This document shows positions 8,888-19,250 of a DNA stretch of 55,841 bases, in pieces. The notes under the pieces were generated by a model. That model did not search any database and was not told the origin of the DNA. It saw only the letters and a list, made by a program, of their open reading frames with translations. The stretch is from the NCBI RefSeq assembly GCF_030684035.1, contig NZ_JAUXPI010000036.1, forward strand, positions 1 through 55,841, given 5' to 3'. The position numbers and the translations under genes are program-made. Position 1 is the stretch's first letter. Each line of letters starts with the position of its first letter. Origin of the DNA: Phaeovulum sp. Its GTDB lineage: Bacteria > Pseudomonadota > Alphaproteobacteria > Rhodobacterales > Rhodobacteraceae.

Positions 8888-10282
8888 TCAGATGTGCAGC
8901 GCGCGGCCGTACGCGTCGAGCACCGATTCGTGCATCATTTCGCTGAGCGTCGGATGCGGGAATACGGTGTTCATCAGGTCTTCCTCGGTGGTTTCCAGCG
9001 CGCGGCCGATGACATAGCCCTGGATAAGCTCTGTCACCTCGGCACCAATCATGTGGGCCCCCAGAAGCTCACCGGTCTTCGCGTCGAATACGGTCTTGAC
9101 CAGTCCCTCTGCCTCGCCAAGCGCAATTGCCTTGCCGTTGCCGATAAAGGGGAAACGACCGACCTTGACCTCATGGCCCTGCTCGCGGGCTTTTGCTTCG
9201 GTCAAGCCGACCGAGGCCACCTGCGGCTGGCAGTAGGTGCAGCCCGCGATCGACCCCGGCTTGACCGCGTGCGGGTGCCCCCCCGCGATCAGTTCCGCAA
9301 CCATCACCCCCTCGTGGCTGGCCTTGTGCGCAAGCCAAGGTGCCCCGGCGATATCGCCAATGGCAAAAAGCCCTGAAACGCTGGTGCGGCAGAATTCGTC
9401 GGTCACCACATGGGTGCGGTCGATCTTCACCCCCAAGGCCTCCAGCCCGAGGTTTTCGACATTGCCGACAATGCCGACCGCTGAAATCACCGTGTCGAAT
9501 TCCTGCGTCTCGGTGCCCTTGGCGCTTTCCAGATGCGCCACAACCTTGCCGGGGCTGCGGTCGAGCTTTTTCACCGTGGTTTTCTCAAGGATCTTCATGC
9601 CCTGTTTCAAGAAGGCCTTTCTGGCGAAGGCGCTGATCTCGGCGTCCTCGACCGGCAGCACCCGGTCAAGCACTTCAACAACCGTGGTATCTGCCCCCAA
9701 GGTGTTGAAGAAACTTGCAAACTCTATGCCGATGGCACCTGACCCGATGACCAGCAGCCGCTTTGGCATCCGCTTGGCCTGCAACGCATGCTTGTAGGTC
9801 CAGACAAGCTCGCCATCCGCCTCAAGCCCCGGCAACTCGCGCGCCCGCGCGCCGGTGGCAAGCACGATGGACTTGCCGACAAGCTCCTCGCTGCCCTTGT
9901 CGGTTTTCACCGCAACCCGCCCCTGCCCGGCCAGCGTGGCGGTGCCCATGACAACCGTGATCTTGTTCTTCTTCATCAAATGGCCAATGCCGCCGGAAAG
10001 CTGCTTGGCAACGCCGCGCGAGCGCGCGACCACAGCGGCAAGGTCGAAACCGATGCCATCGGCCTTCAGGCCGAACTCTTTGGCGCGGTGCATCAGGTGG
10101 AACACCTCGGCACTGCGCAGCAGCGCCTTGGTCGGAATGCAGCCCCAGTTGAGGCAGATGCCGCCAAGGTGCTCGCGCTCGACAATGGCGACCGAAAGCC
10201 CCAGTTGCGCGCCGCGGATGGCTGCCACATAGCCGCCCGGCCCGGCACCAATCACCACCATGTCAAAGGCTCTGGCGACCAT
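8888..10282 (-). CDS. lpdA: dihydrolipoyl dehydrogenase (E3)
   Basis: This 464-residue flavoprotein disulfide reductase has the FAD motif VVIGAGPGGYVAA and the redox pair in GGICLNWGCIPTK (Cys43 and Cys48). The NAD motif is VIGSGAIGIEFASFF, and the C-terminal HPTLSE carries the catalytic His-Glu pair. It reoxidises dihydrolipoyl groups of 2-oxoacid dehydrogenases and the glycine cleavage system. ATG 10282 follows GGAGGGAAAC, an excellent ribosome site, and is preferred over an upstream start. It lies between DUF924 and an MFS gene rather than next to E1/E2 genes, so the complex it serves is not shown by context. Confidence 0.96.
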   Translation of the reverse strand: MVARAFDMVVIGAGPGGYVAAIRGAQLGLSVAIVEREHLGGICLNWGCIPTKALLRSAEVFHLMHRAKEFGLKADGIGFDLAAVVARSRGVAKQLSGGIGHLMKKNKITVVMGTATLAGQGRVAVKTDKGSEELVGKSIVLATGARARELPGLEADGELVWTYKHALQAKRMPKRLLVIGSGAIGIEFASFFNTLGADTTVVEVLDRVLPVEDAEISAFARKAFLKQGMKILEKTTVKKLDRSPGKVVAHLESAKGTETQEFDTVISAVGIVGNVENLGLEALGVKIDRTHVVTDEFCRTSVSGLFAIGDIAGAPWLAHKASHEGVMVAELIAGGHPHAVKPGSIAGCTYCQPQVASVGLTEAKAREQGHEVKVGRFPFIGNGKAIALGEAEGLVKTVFDAKTGELLGAHMIGAEVTELIQGYVIGRALETTEEDLMNTVFPHPTLSEMMHESVLDAYGRALHI

Positions 10283-10312
10283 GTTTCCCTCCAGCTGCAA
10301 ACTAGTTTGCCA

Positions 10313-10897
10313 TTAAACCATATTGTCAGGCGCAGCAATGGCAGGGATGGCTTTCAGCGCCGCAGCGTAACCGCCCTCGGCCAGAAAAGCTTCCTCCTCA
10401 TGGCTCGACACCCGGCCCAGCGCCGCGTTGCGCCATGGAAAGCGGCCGAAACGGGCAATCACCGCCGCATGGGCGCGGGCGTGGCGCAGATTGTCGCCGG
10501 GCATCCGCTCGGCAAAAAGCGCAATGCCGCGCTCTTGCAGCGCGCTGTCCTCGGCATGCATGCAGGGCAGGTAGAAGAACTGCCGCGCGGGCGGCGGCGT
10601 GGCCAGATCATGCCCCGCCGCTATCGCCGCATCGGCAATCCGCACCGCCAGCGCATCGGCGGCGAAACTGCGCGGATCGTCGCGGAACATGTTGCGCGGA
10701 AACTGGTCGGTCAAGATCAGCAACGCCAACGCGCCTTCGGGCGTGGCACCCCAGTCGGCAAAGGCACCTGCCTGCACCGCGAGCCATGCGGGTTCAAAGC
10801 CTGCGCGAATTTCGGCATCAAGCGCGGGCGTGGCCGAATACCAGCCCTTTGGGCCGACTTTGCGCAGCCAGAAGTCATTTACAATTGCCGGTGTCAT
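10313..10897 (-). CDS. DUF924 family protein
   Basis: This 194-residue protein matches the DUF924 family by its opening (VNDFWLRKVGPKGWYSATPALDAEI) and its conserved ILTDQFPRNMFRDDPRSFAAD and FFYLPCMHAEDSALQERGIALF blocks. The family is a helical repeat fold of unknown function. It lies 30 bp upstream of lpdA and 54 bp downstream of an MFS gene on the same strand, so it is probably in their transcription unit. Confidence 0.85.
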   Translation of the reverse strand: MTPAIVNDFWLRKVGPKGWYSATPALDAEIRAGFEPAWLAVQAGAFADWGATPEGALALLILTDQFPRNMFRDDPRSFAADALAVRIADAAIAAGHDLATPPPARQFFYLPCMHAEDSALQERGIALFAERMPGDNLRHARAHAAVIARFGRFPWRNAALGRVSSHEEEAFLAEGGYAAALKAIPAIAAPDNMV

Positions 10898-10951
10898 CGA
10901 GGCCCCTTCACTTTACCGCAGGCTGGCAGCACGGCGGCGCGCTGGCAAGCC

Positions 10952-12196
10952 TCAGTCGCGCGATCCATCGCCGGGCGGCTGCGCTGCCTCCATCGCGGCT
11001 TCAACTGCAAGCGTGCTCGCGGAAGGCGAAAGCATGGCAAAACTGCCGATATGCTCGGCCCGCCGCCGCCGCGTCATCCGCCAAGCGGCATAGACAGCAA
11101 GTAGCGCCATCTGCACCGCGATGTAGAGGAAAAAGCCGCCGCCGCCCACGGTTTCAATCAGCCAACCGGTCAGAATCGGGCCGATGATCGCCCCGACGCC
11201 GTTGATTGCCAAAAGCCCCGCCGATGCCCCTGCCATTTCTGTTTTATCAAGAAAATCATTGGTATAGGCGACAAGAAGCGAATAAAGTGGGTTGGCAATA
11301 CCGCCCGCAATGCAAGCCAGCAGCAAAAGCACCGTGAACCCCGGTTGCAGCGCCGCGGCCAAGCCCATCGCCAGCGCCCCCGTTACCGCCAGCCCAAGGA
11401 TCAGCACGCGCCGGTCGTAGCGGTCGGAGACCCAGCCGATCGGATACTGAAACACCAGACCACCCACATAGACCGCCGCAATGAAGGCGGATATCTGGCG
11501 CACGCTCAGCCCCACCCCCATGCCCCAGACCGAGGCCATGCCGAACAGTGCCGAAAACACGCCGCCCATCAGGAACATTCCGACACAGCCCAGCGGCGAG
11601 GCGCGCATGAGCTGCGCAAGGCGCATCGGCCGGGCTGAATCGAAGGCCGGGGCGGGTGCCACCGAAAGCAGAATCGGCGTGAAGGAGAGCGAGACCAGCA
11701 CCGAAGGGATCACGAACAACAGATACCCGGCAGGGTCGCCAACCGTCATCAGCGCCTGCCCGGCGATGATGCCGATCATCTGCACGATCATATAGGCCGA
11801 AAGCGCCTGCCCCCGCGTGTCGTTTGTCGATGCCGCGTTCAGCCAGCTTTCGGCGGTGATATAGACCCCGGAAAAGGAAAATCCGATCAGCACCCGAAGC
11901 GCGGTCCAGATCATCCAGTCGGGTGCGGTGGCATAAAGCACCAGCACCGCCGAAATCAGGCTGCCAAGCGCGGCGAACACCCGCACATGGCCGACCCGGC
12001 GGATCATCTCGGGCGTCAGCCGACTGCCCAGCAGAAAGCCCGCAAAATAGGCCGACATCACTACCGACATCTGATAGGTGCCGATGCCCTCGATGGCTCC
12101 GCGCACCCCCAGAAGCGTGCCCTGCATGCCGTTGCCGACCATCAGCAGCATGACGCCCAGCAAGAGCGGCCAGGTGGTGCGCAGAACTGTCAGCAT
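10952..12196 (-). CDS. MFS transporter, YcaD-like
   Basis: This 414-residue membrane protein has about 12 hydrophobic segments. The blocks GSRLTPEMIRRVGHVRVFA and ESWLNAASTNDTRGQALSAYM resemble the YcaD-type MFS subfamily. The C-terminal tail is cytoplasmic-like and charged (MTRRRRAEHIG...). The substrate is unknown. It follows queA by 61 bp on the same strand. Confidence 0.82.
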   Translation of the reverse strand: MLTVLRTTWPLLLGVMLLMVGNGMQGTLLGVRGAIEGIGTYQMSVVMSAYFAGFLLGSRLTPEMIRRVGHVRVFAALGSLISAVLVLYATAPDWMIWTALRVLIGFSFSGVYITAESWLNAASTNDTRGQALSAYMIVQMIGIIAGQALMTVGDPAGYLLFVIPSVLVSLSFTPILLSVAPAPAFDSARPMRLAQLMRASPLGCVGMFLMGGVFSALFGMASVWGMGVGLSVRQISAFIAAVYVGGLVFQYPIGWVSDRYDRRVLILGLAVTGALAMGLAAALQPGFTVLLLLACIAGGIANPLYSLLVAYTNDFLDKTEMAGASAGLLAINGVGAIIGPILTGWLIETVGGGGFFLYIAVQMALLAVYAAWRMTRRRRAEHIGSFAMLSPSASTLAVEAAMEAAQPPGDGSRD

Positions 12197-12257
12197 GGCG
12201 GGCCTCGGGTGTCGGAGTTGCTTGTTCTACAGCGATCGTCAGCGTCGCTCAGGAAGA

Positions 12258-13313
12258 TTAGCGACACTCGGGGATCAAAAGCGACGCATCGCCGTAAGAG
12301 AAAAAGCGATACTCCTGCGCGACCGCATGGCCATAGATTTCCCGAATCTGCGCCTGCCCCATCAGCGCCGAAACCAGCATCAGAAGCGTCGAGCGCGGCA
12401 GATGAAAGTTGGTCATCAGCGCATCGGTAACCCGGAAACCGTAGCCGGGATAGATGAAGATATCGGTGTTGCCCGAAAACGGCTCGACCCGGCCACCGAC
12501 CGCCGCGCTCTCGATCAGGCGCAGCGCGGTGGTGCCGACCGGAATGATCCGCCCGCCCGCCGCGCGGGTTGCATTGATCTCGGCGGCGGCCTCGGCGCTG
12601 ACCTCGCCCCATTCGGCGTGCATCCGGTGGGTCGTCACATCCTCGACCTTGACCGGCAGAAAGGTTCCCGCGCCGACATGCAGGGTGACTTCGGAAAAGC
12701 TCACGCCACGCGCGGAGAGGGCTGCGAGCAGCGGCGCGTCGAAATGCAGGCTGGCGGTCGGTGCCGCGACGGCACCGGAACGGCGGGCAAAAATGGTCTG
12801 GTAATCGGTCTTGTCGGCCTCGTCGGGGGGGCGCAGTGCGGCGATATAGGGCGGCAGCGGCATTGCCCCCGCCTCGGCAAGCGCCGCATCGAAATCGGTG
12901 CCGGAAACCGAAAAGGCCAGCCGCAGCTGGCCCGCGCCGATACCGCGCACTGCGGCGGCGAATCCCGGTGAAAAAACTATGGTTTCGCCAAGCCGGAGCT
13001 TGCGCAGCGGCTTGGCCAGCGCCAGCCACTCGCCCCCCGGCACCGGCTCAAGCAGCGTCACTTCAATCCGCGCGCTTACCTCGCCCTGCCCGCTCATCCG
13101 GGTGCGGGTTCCGGTCAGACGGGCTGGAATCACCTTGGTGTTGTTCAGCACCAACCGATCGCCGGGGCGCAGAATGGCGGGCAGGTCGGTCACTATACGG
13201 TCGGTGATGCACCCGTGCTCGGCCAGCAACAGCCGGGCGGCGCTGCGCGGGCGCGCCGGTCGCGTGGCGATCAGCCGCGCCGGCAGATCAAAGTCGAAAT
13301 CGCTGAGCTTCAT
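12258..13313 (-). CDS. queA: S-adenosylmethionine:tRNA ribosyltransferase-isomerase
   Basis: This 351-residue protein has the full QueA pattern: [29 protein letters not shown] at the N-terminus, [40 protein letters not shown], and [19 protein letters not shown] near the end. It transfers the ribosyl part of SAM to 7-aminomethyl-7-deazaguanine in tRNA, the penultimate step of queuosine synthesis. Its start overlaps the stop of the upstream AsmA-like gene by 4 bp. No other queuosine gene is in the window. Confidence 0.97.
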   Translation of the reverse strand: MKLSDFDFDLPARLIATRPARPRSAARLLLAEHGCITDRIVTDLPAILRPGDRLVLNNTKVIPARLTGTRTRMSGQGEVSARIEVTLLEPVPGGEWLALAKPLRKLRLGETIVFSPGFAAAVRGIGAGQLRLAFSVSGTDFDAALAEAGAMPLPPYIAALRPPDEADKTDYQTIFARRSGAVAAPTASLHFDAPLLAALSARGVSFSEVTLHVGAGTFLPVKVEDVTTHRMHAEWGEVSAEAAAEINATRAAGGRIIPVGTTALRLIESAAVGGRVEPFSGNTDIFIYPGYGFRVTDALMTNFHLPRSTLLMLVSALMGQAQIREIYGHAVAQEYRFFSYGDASLLIPECR

Positions 13314-16300
13314 TGCCCGGCCCCGGGGCTTGGCTTGCGGAAGATGTCGCGCAGAAATCCCGGCGTCAGCAGCGACAGCGGGTTGACGGTAATCTGCGGA
13401 TCGGCCGAGGTGCCGCGCAGCCTGTAGCTGATGCCAAAGAACCCCTCGCCGCGGCGGCTGATGATCTGGCCGATGCCGTTGATCAGATAAAGCGGCGTAA
13501 GCACCCCCTGAAAATCAAGCGCACCGCTGCCCGGCGCATAAACCCCATCGCCAGAAACACCAAGCGAAGCACCCACCGCCGCCCCCTTTGTCAGGGTGAT
13601 GGTTTCGGGTGATATCGTGAAGGTGCCGTCCACATCGGTGAACAGCAGCCCCTCGCCGTTCAACTGCTCCAATAGCCCGATGCCCGAGGCGGCGCTGAGG
13701 AGCGCCGCGAGGATCGGCGCATCGACCACCCGCAGATTCTTGATTTCCGCAGTACCCTCGAAATGACCGGGACCGCCGCTACCCGGTTGCAAGATCAGAT
13801 CAAGCGTGCCGCCGCGGGCGCGCGAAAAGATCTCTGCCGAGTTCAACACCGCGCCTGCCTCGTTCGAGGTGATGCGGAAAGCGCTGCGCCCGCCCTGCCC
13901 CGGCATCACCGTGCCTTCGACGCGGGCACCGCCATTCACATTCGCCGAAAAGCCCCCCGAAAAGCCCGTTGTCTGCGAAAAATCACCGCGAAACCGGGTC
14001 AGCGCGATACTGTCGCTGATCTGCAGGCGGTCGAGCGAAATGCTGATCGGACCGCCCGCGTCGCCGCCGCCACCGCCCGCGCCGATAGTGGCGCGGCGCA
14101 GGTCGGCGCGCTCACCTGTCACCTCGATCACCATCGGATTGCCCGCACGCTGCGCCCGCAGGGTCACCGCCCCGTCGAACCATCCGCCGAGAGTCACGTC
14201 ACCAAATTGCGCCCGATCAAGCGTTCCGTCGCGGGCGAGGGTCAGGGTGCCGCTGGCTTTCAACCCCGCCGCCTCAAGGCTCAACCGGTCGATTTCCGGG
14301 GGGCTGCCAAGGCTGCCCGAAACCGCAAACGTGCCAGTACCCGATGCAGGCTTGCGCCAGCCGACCGAGGCGATGGCAAGGCCGATGCCCGCCAGATCGC
14401 TGGTCAGACCAAAGCTGATCGGCTGCCCGCGCCGGATATCGAGCACGAGCTTGCCCCAGCCTTCGCCGCTCATCGTGCCGCGTGGCAGCGTAACGCCAAA
14501 AGCCGCGAGCGACGCGGGGGTGAGTTGCACATCGGCTTCAAGCGCCGAAACGCCCCGCTGCGTCGTCGCGAACTCCTGCCGCCAACGCGCATCAAACCCG
14601 ACGCCGGAAAGCGTGCCACGCCCTGCAATCTCCATGCCCGACGCATCGGCGGTAAGTGTCAGGAGCGGCGCGCTGAGCAGACGGCCGGGAACCAGCACCT
14701 CGGAGCGAACATCGGTCAGATCGGCCGAAACGCGGAACCGCAGTTCGTCCGGCGTCAGGCCCCTTTTCAGGAACATCTGCATCACGGTTTCGGCACGCGC
14801 CATGCCTTGGGCAAAATCGGTGCCCATGCCCGCCTTGGCCATGAAGCCGAAGGGTTCCTGATCAAGCAACGACATCGCCGCAGGCAAGGTGCTGAAGGTG
14901 CGCAGCCGGATTTCGGCAGGGGCCGGACGAAGCCGGATGTCAGGCACCACCAGCACCGTGTCGGCCACGTCGATACGGCCGCCGGTCGGGGCCACAACAT
15001 GGCCGCGCTCGACCGTAAGCGAATGGCGGTTGCCCTCGATGGAGGCAAAGCCCGAAGCATCCAGCAGCGGCGGCAGGCTGTCGATAACCCGCACTTCGGC
15101 ACCTTCGAACCCGTAGCCCAGCGCCAGTTGCGGCTCGGCCCCCGGTTCAAGCCGCAGCGCGGCGCGCACATCGCGCAATTCCCCCGTCGCCACGTTTTCC
15201 ACCAGCCAGGACCGGGTCTTGGCGACCACGTTCACCGGCCAGAGCGCCAGCAGGCGGTCTTGCGAAATCCGCGCGGCGCTGAAATCAAGCGCCACCTGCC
15301 AGCCCTCGGCGCGCGCCGCGACCCGGCCCGAAGCACCAATACGCTCGGTGCCGTCCTGCAACTGCAATTGGCCGATGTCGAGCGTGAACGGGTCAAGCCG
15401 GAGCCGCAGGTCAAGCGCACCTGCGACGAACTGCACCGGCGTTTCAAAAAGACCCTCGGGGTCGACCCGCAGATTGGCAATCGCCACCTGACCCAACACC
15501 TCTTCGGGCAGGCCGCCACTGAAACCCCGGAGCTGCGCCGACCCCGAAGCGCGCAGGCGCAGTGCGCGGCTGTCGATCGACAGTTCCGAAAAATCCACCC
15601 GCTCGGCTGCGGGGTCGTAGGTGAGATGCACGGTGCCGCCACGGATCGCCACCGGGGCAATCCCGGCCACCGGGCTTAGCGCACCGGCACCAATTTCAAG
15701 CCGCGCATCCAGATGCCCGACAGCACCCGCCGCATCTATGCCGCTGCGCAAAGAGCCGGAAATCGGCACATCCAGAACCCCGAGCCAGGCGAGCGCAGGC
15801 GATTGCAGCGCCAGATCGCGCGCAGGTACCGCGGTGATCGCCGCCCCGAACGAGGCCTCGTTGCTGCCCTTGCGGGTGTTGAGCGACAGCGCCACCGACG
15901 AAGGCCTCCGATCCGCCTCGCCGATGTCGAAGCCAAGCGTCACCGCCAGCCGCGTCGCATCCTGGGTCAGCGTCAGCCGCCCTGCCTGCACCTGCCAGAC
16001 CTTGTCGAGCCGCGCATCATCAAGCCGGATCTGCAGGCCCTGCGCCTCGATCCTCTGCAATCCGGCCAGCGCCGGGGCGGCAAACACCTGCTTGAACGCG
16101 CCCAGCGCCTGGGCGAGGGTTTCCGGTGTCGCCGCGCGCAGCGCTGCACTGTCGCTGCCCAGGCTCACGTCAAGCGAGCCGTCGGCAAGGCGGCGCAACG
16201 CGAGGCTCGCGCCGTCAAGCCGCACCGTTTCCACCACGATGCGCCAGTCGGCCAGCGCTTCGCGCGAAAGGGTGAAGCGCGCCTCAGGCAACTGCGCCAC

Positions 16301-16636
16301 AACCTGCCCGCCGTTTCCCGCGACCTCGACCCCGAGAAAGCGCAGGCGCGGCACCAGCCCGTCGGTCACCACCAGTTCCGCGCCACCCCGCAGGTGCAGC
16401 GTCAACACGCCCGCCAGCGCCGTATTCGCGCGCGCTTCCAGCCGTGCGACCACCCATTGCGGCGCGGGCAAAGGCTGGTGGGTGACGTAAAGCGCCGCGA
16501 GCGTCACCAGCAGCGCCAGAATTGGAAGCGCCACGAGCATCCACAGGCCAAACCGGCCTGCACGGCGGCGGGGCACGCGCGGCCTCAGCGCCACTGCGGC
16601 GCTGCCGAACTCCCGCTCTATCTGCGTCTCTTCCAT
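13310..16636 (-). CDS. large AsmA/YhdP-like envelope protein
   Basis: This roughly 1108-residue protein has one N-terminal membrane anchor ([23 protein letters not shown]) after a basic cytoplasmic stretch, followed by a long beta-rich periplasmic body. The C-terminal [28 protein letters not shown]...[23 protein letters not shown] segment is typical of AsmA_2/DUF3971 C-termini. Such proteins bridge the periplasm and are implicated in lipid transport to the outer membrane; that role is from family knowledge. ATG 16636 (MEETQIER) is preferred to an upstream start that would run into the divergent peroxiredoxin promoter. It is translationally coupled to queA. Confidence 0.85.
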   Translation of the reverse strand: MEETQIEREFGSAAVALRPRVPRRRAGRFGLWMLVALPILALLVTLAALYVTHQPLPAPQWVVARLEARANTALAGVLTLHLRGGAELVVTDGLVPRLRFLGVEVAGNGGQVVAQLPEARFTLSREALADWRIVVETVRLDGASLALRRLADGSLDVSLGSDSAALRAATPETLAQALGAFKQVFAAPALAGLQRIEAQGLQIRLDDARLDKVWQVQAGRLTLTQDATRLAVTLGFDIGEADRRPSSVALSLNTRKGSNEASFGAAITAVPARDLALQSPALAWLGVLDVPISGSLRSGIDAAGAVGHLDARLEIGAGALSPVAGIAPVAIRGGTVHLTYDPAAERVDFSELSIDSRALRLRASGSAQLRGFSGGLPEEVLGQVAIANLRVDPEGLFETPVQFVAGALDLRLRLDPFTLDIGQLQLQDGTERIGASGRVAARAEGWQVALDFSAARISQDRLLALWPVNVVAKTRSWLVENVATGELRDVRAALRLEPGAEPQLALGYGFEGAEVRVIDSLPPLLDASGFASIEGNRHSLTVERGHVVAPTGGRIDVADTVLVVPDIRLRPAPAEIRLRTFSTLPAAMSLLDQEPFGFMAKAGMGTDFAQGMARAETVMQMFLKRGLTPDELRFRVSADLTDVRSEVLVPGRLLSAPLLTLTADASGMEIAGRGTLSGVGFDARWRQEFATTQRGVSALEADVQLTPASLAAFGVTLPRGTMSGEGWGKLVLDIRRGQPISFGLTSDLAGIGLAIASVGWRKPASGTGTFAVSGSLGSPPEIDRLSLEAAGLKASGTLTLARDGTLDRAQFGDVTLGGWFDGAVTLRAQRAGNPMVIEVTGERADLRRATIGAGGGGGDAGGPISISLDRLQISDSIALTRFRGDFSQTTGFSGGFSANVNGGARVEGTVMPGQGGRSAFRITSNEAGAVLNSAEIFSRARGGTLDLILQPGSGGPGHFEGTAEIKNLRVVDAPILAALLSAASGIGLLEQLNGEGLLFTDVDGTFTISPETITLTKGAAVGASLGVSGDGVYAPGSGALDFQGVLTPLYLINGIGQIISRRGEGFFGISYRLRGTSADPQITVNPLSLLTPGFLRDIFRKPSPGAGQ

Positions 16637-16731
16637 CTGCCGCCCTGCCGCCTGGACTTGCCGGGCGGTGTTGATCTTTGCTGACCGGGGCTTAAAACAC
16701 AAACGCGTCGCCCAGTCCAAAGGAACCCGCC

Positions 16732-17211
16732 ATGCTTCAGATAGGCGACATCGCGCCCGACTTCACCCTGCCCTGCATCGACAGCGCCGCGATGCCCGCA
16801 ACACTCGCGCTGGCGTCGCTCCGTGGGCAGGCCGTGGTGATCTTTTTTTATCCGCGCGATGCCACCAGCACCTGCACCCGCGAAGCGCAGGATTTCAGCC
16901 GCCTTGCCGCCGAATTTGCAGCAAGAGGGGCGCATCTTGTCGGTATCTCCAAGGATAGCATCGCGGCGCACACGCGGTTCCAGCAAAGGCAATCGCTGCG
17001 CCTGACCCTGGCCAGCGATGCGGGCAGCGACACTTGCGAGCGATACGGCGCATGGGGGCAAAAAATGCTCTACGGAAGAACCTATACCGGCATTCTGCGC
17101 ACGACCTTCCTGATCGACCGCGCCGGGCGGATTACCGCGATCTGGCGCGGGGTCAAGGTCGCGGGCCATGCCGAAGCTGTTCTCGCCGCAATTCAGAGCA
17201 CTGAAAACTAG
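16732..17211 (+). CDS. bcp: peroxiredoxin, Bcp/PrxQ family
   Basis: This 159-residue thioredoxin-fold peroxidase has IGDIAPDFTLPC at the N-terminus and FFYPRDATSTCTREAQDF, with the peroxidatic cysteine at Cys48. The resolving cysteine usually found five residues later in Bcp is missing (EAQDF follows). Cys15 or the cysteine in SDTCERYG could serve, or it may be a 1-Cys enzyme. It would reduce hydroperoxides in the cytoplasm. It is divergent from the AsmA-like gene. Confidence 0.88.
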   Translation: MLQIGDIAPDFTLPCIDSAAMPATLALASLRGQAVVIFFYPRDATSTCTREAQDFSRLAAEFAARGAHLVGISKDSIAAHTRFQQRQSLRLTLASDAGSDTCERYGAWGQKMLYGRTYTGILRTTFLIDRAGRITAIWRGVKVAGHAEAVLAAIQSTEN

Positions 17212-17360
17212 GCCAAAATCCGCCAACCGCCCGCCGGGCGATGGCCCCGGCCGAGGGTCAATGGCGAAATTGGTTGCATGTTTGCATGACCTCTTGCTAA
17301 GCCCCTTGCAAAGGCGCGCCCAGGTGACGCTCCGCGCAATGGCAGGTTGGAACCCCTCTG

Positions 17361-18686
17361 GTGCACAGACGCGTCGCGCAACATCTCAACACCGTGGTCG
17401 GGCGCTGGCTGCCCGAGCAGCGCTTGTTCCTGAAATCCGACAGCGCCACCCGCTTTGTGCGCCTGCGGCCGTTGACGCAGGCGGTGATGCTGACCGGCAC
17501 GGCACTGATTTTCGGCTGGTCCGTGGTCGTCAGCTCTATCCTGCTCAGCGATGTGATCAGCGCCGGCAGCTCGGAAGAACAGGTTGCGCGGGCGCAGGCG
17601 GCCTTCGAGGGGCGGCTTGATGAGCTTTCACATGAACGTGACGCCCGCGCCGATGAAGCCGCTGCGGCGCAATCGCGTTTTTCACTGGCACTGCAACAGG
17701 TCTCGCTGATGCAATCGGCCCTGCTCACTTCGGAAGAGCGGCGGCGCGAGCTGGAAACCGGCATCGACGTGATCCAGTCCACGCTCAGGCGCACCATGCA
17801 GGAACGCGATGCCGCGTCTGCCGAGGTTGCATTGCGCACCGCAGAGTTGAACGGCCAGAACGGCACCACAGCAAAGGCCGAGGTGGCCCCCGAAGATGTC
17901 GCGGCCACGCTCGACATCGTTGCCGCCGCACTGTCATCTGCCGCCGCTGAACGGGACCGTGCCGCCGCCGAGGCCGAGGCGGCGTTGCAGAAGCTGGCCG
18001 AGATGCAGTTGGAACAACGCCTGCTCGACCAGCGCAACGACGAGATATTCGCCACGCTCGAAAACGCGGTTTCAGTATCGGTCGGGCCTCTCGACAAGAT
18101 GTTTCGCGCGGTCGGCATGGATGCCGACGCAATCCTTGAAACCGTGCGGCTGGGCTATTCCGGCACTGGCGGCCCGCTGTTGCCAGTTGCAATGTCGGCA
18201 AGCGGCGCAACCGAATATAGCGCCGATCTCGACCGCGCCAACGGCATTCTCGACACGCTCGACCGGCTCAATCTCTACCGGATTGCGGCGGCATCGCTGC
18301 CGCTTGATACGCCGGTGCGTGCGGCCTACCGCCTGACCTCGCCTTTCGGGCGGCGCTGGGGAACCATGCACGAAGGCATCGACATGGCCGGGCCAACCGG
18401 CACACCTATCTACACCAGCGGCGATGGCGTGGTCGTGTTCGCGGGATGGCAGGCCGGCTATGGCAACATGATCGAGATCCGTCACCAGTTCGGCACCTCT
18501 ACCCGCTACGGCCATCTGAGCAAGATCCGCATCACGGTCGGGCAAAAGGTCTCGCGCGGGGACCGGATCGGTGATATGGGCAGCACTGGTAGATCATCTG
18601 GTCCGCACCTGCACTACGAGGTGCATGTAAGTGGCAAACCGGTCAATCCGATGACCTTCATCAAGGCAGCGAGCAATGTTTTCTAA
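17361..18686 (+). CDS. M23-family peptidoglycan endopeptidase with coiled coil
   Basis: This 441-residue protein starts at GTG. It has one membrane segment at about residues 40-63, then a long Ala/Glu-rich coiled coil (about 70-230). A C-terminal LytM/M23 domain follows, with HEGIDMAGPTGTPIY (zinc His and Asp) and GPHLHYEV (catalytic/zinc HxH). All metal and catalytic positions look intact, so it is probably an active endopeptidase anchored in the inner membrane. Its last 11 bp overlap the bactofilin gene. M23 peptidase-bactofilin pairs shape cells in several bacteria, and that functional link is likely here. Confidence 0.9.
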   Translation: MHRRVAQHLNTVVGRWLPEQRLFLKSDSATRFVRLRPLTQAVMLTGTALIFGWSVVVSSILLSDVISAGSSEEQVARAQAAFEGRLDELSHERDARADEAAAAQSRFSLALQQVSLMQSALLTSEERRRELETGIDVIQSTLRRTMQERDAASAEVALRTAELNGQNGTTAKAEVAPEDVAATLDIVAAALSSAAAERDRAAAEAEAALQKLAEMQLEQRLLDQRNDEIFATLENAVSVSVGPLDKMFRAVGMDADAILETVRLGYSGTGGPLLPVAMSASGATEYSADLDRANGILDTLDRLNLYRIAAASLPLDTPVRAAYRLTSPFGRRWGTMHEGIDMAGPTGTPIYTSGDGVVVFAGWQAGYGNMIEIRHQFGTSTRYGHLSKIRITVGQKVSRGDRIGDMGSTGRSSGPHLHYEVHVSGKPVNPMTFIKAASNVF

Positions 18687-19188
18687 AAGCAGAATCAACG
18701 AACCTGGCCCGAAAACCGGCGCTGACGGCGACAAGCCGAAGACGCCCGAGGTGCCAATGCCGCGGCCTATGGGCGATACCCCCCCGACCGCGCCACGGCC
18801 AAAGGCACCGCCTTCGGTGCTTTCGTCCGACCTTACCATTGTCGGCAATCTGCGCACCACCGGTGATGTGCAGGTTGAGGGTATTGTCGAGGGCGACATT
18901 CGTGCGCATCTGCTGACGGTTGGCGAAAGCGCCACCATCAAGGGCGAGATCGTGGCCGATGATATCGTCGTCAATGGCCGCGTCGTGGGCCGGGTGCGCG
19001 GGCTCAAGGTGCGCCTGACCTCCAGCGCGCGGGTTGAAGGCGACATCGTGCACAAGACCATCGCCATCGAGTCGGGCGCGCATTTCGAAGGCTCGGTGCA
19101 ACGTCAGGAAGACCCGCTTTCCAATGGTGCGCCGCCGAAGCTGGCACCCCCGGCACCCGCGGCACCCGCGGCAAAACCCGAAGACTGA
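18676..19188 (+). CDS. bactofilin (polymer-forming cytoskeletal protein)
   Basis: This 170-residue protein has a Pro-rich disordered N-terminus (about 1-50), a central right-handed beta-helix (VLSSDLTIVGNLRTTGDVQVEGIVEGDI...), and a Pro/Ala-rich tail (APPAPAAPAAKPED). That is the usual bactofilin architecture. Bactofilins polymerise without nucleotide and recruit cell-wall enzymes at the membrane. It overlaps the upstream M23 peptidase by 11 bp, so the two are translationally coupled. A strong terminator follows at 19217. Confidence 0.92.
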   Translation: MFSKSRINEPGPKTGADGDKPKTPEVPMPRPMGDTPPTAPRPKAPPSVLSSDLTIVGNLRTTGDVQVEGIVEGDIRAHLLTVGESATIKGEIVADDIVVNGRVVGRVRGLKVRLTSSARVEGDIVHKTIAIESGAHFEGSVQRQEDPLSNGAPPKLAPPAPAAPAAKPED

Positions 19189-19216
19189 GCGCCTGAAACC
19201 CGGATGAGTAAACGCA

Positions 19217-19250
19217 CGGGCGGCACCATCGGGTGCCGCCCGATTTCATT
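19217..19250. terminator. terminator between bactofilin and DUF2189 genes
   Basis: CGGGCGGCACC (19217-19227) and GGTGCCGCCCG (19232-19242) form an 11-bp perfect stem with an ATCG loop, followed by ATTTCATT on the plus strand. It separates two converging genes and could serve both. Confidence 0.75.

Noticed and set aside
7694-9376. Plus-strand open frame of 560 codons opposite the MFS and lpdA genes
   Set aside because: It is Arg/His/Gln-rich low-complexity sequence with no recognisable domain, covering two well-supported minus-strand genes.
13763-15679. Plus-strand open frame of 638 codons opposite the AsmA-like gene
   Set aside because: Antisense shadow; the AsmA-like frame has a membrane anchor and family C-terminus.
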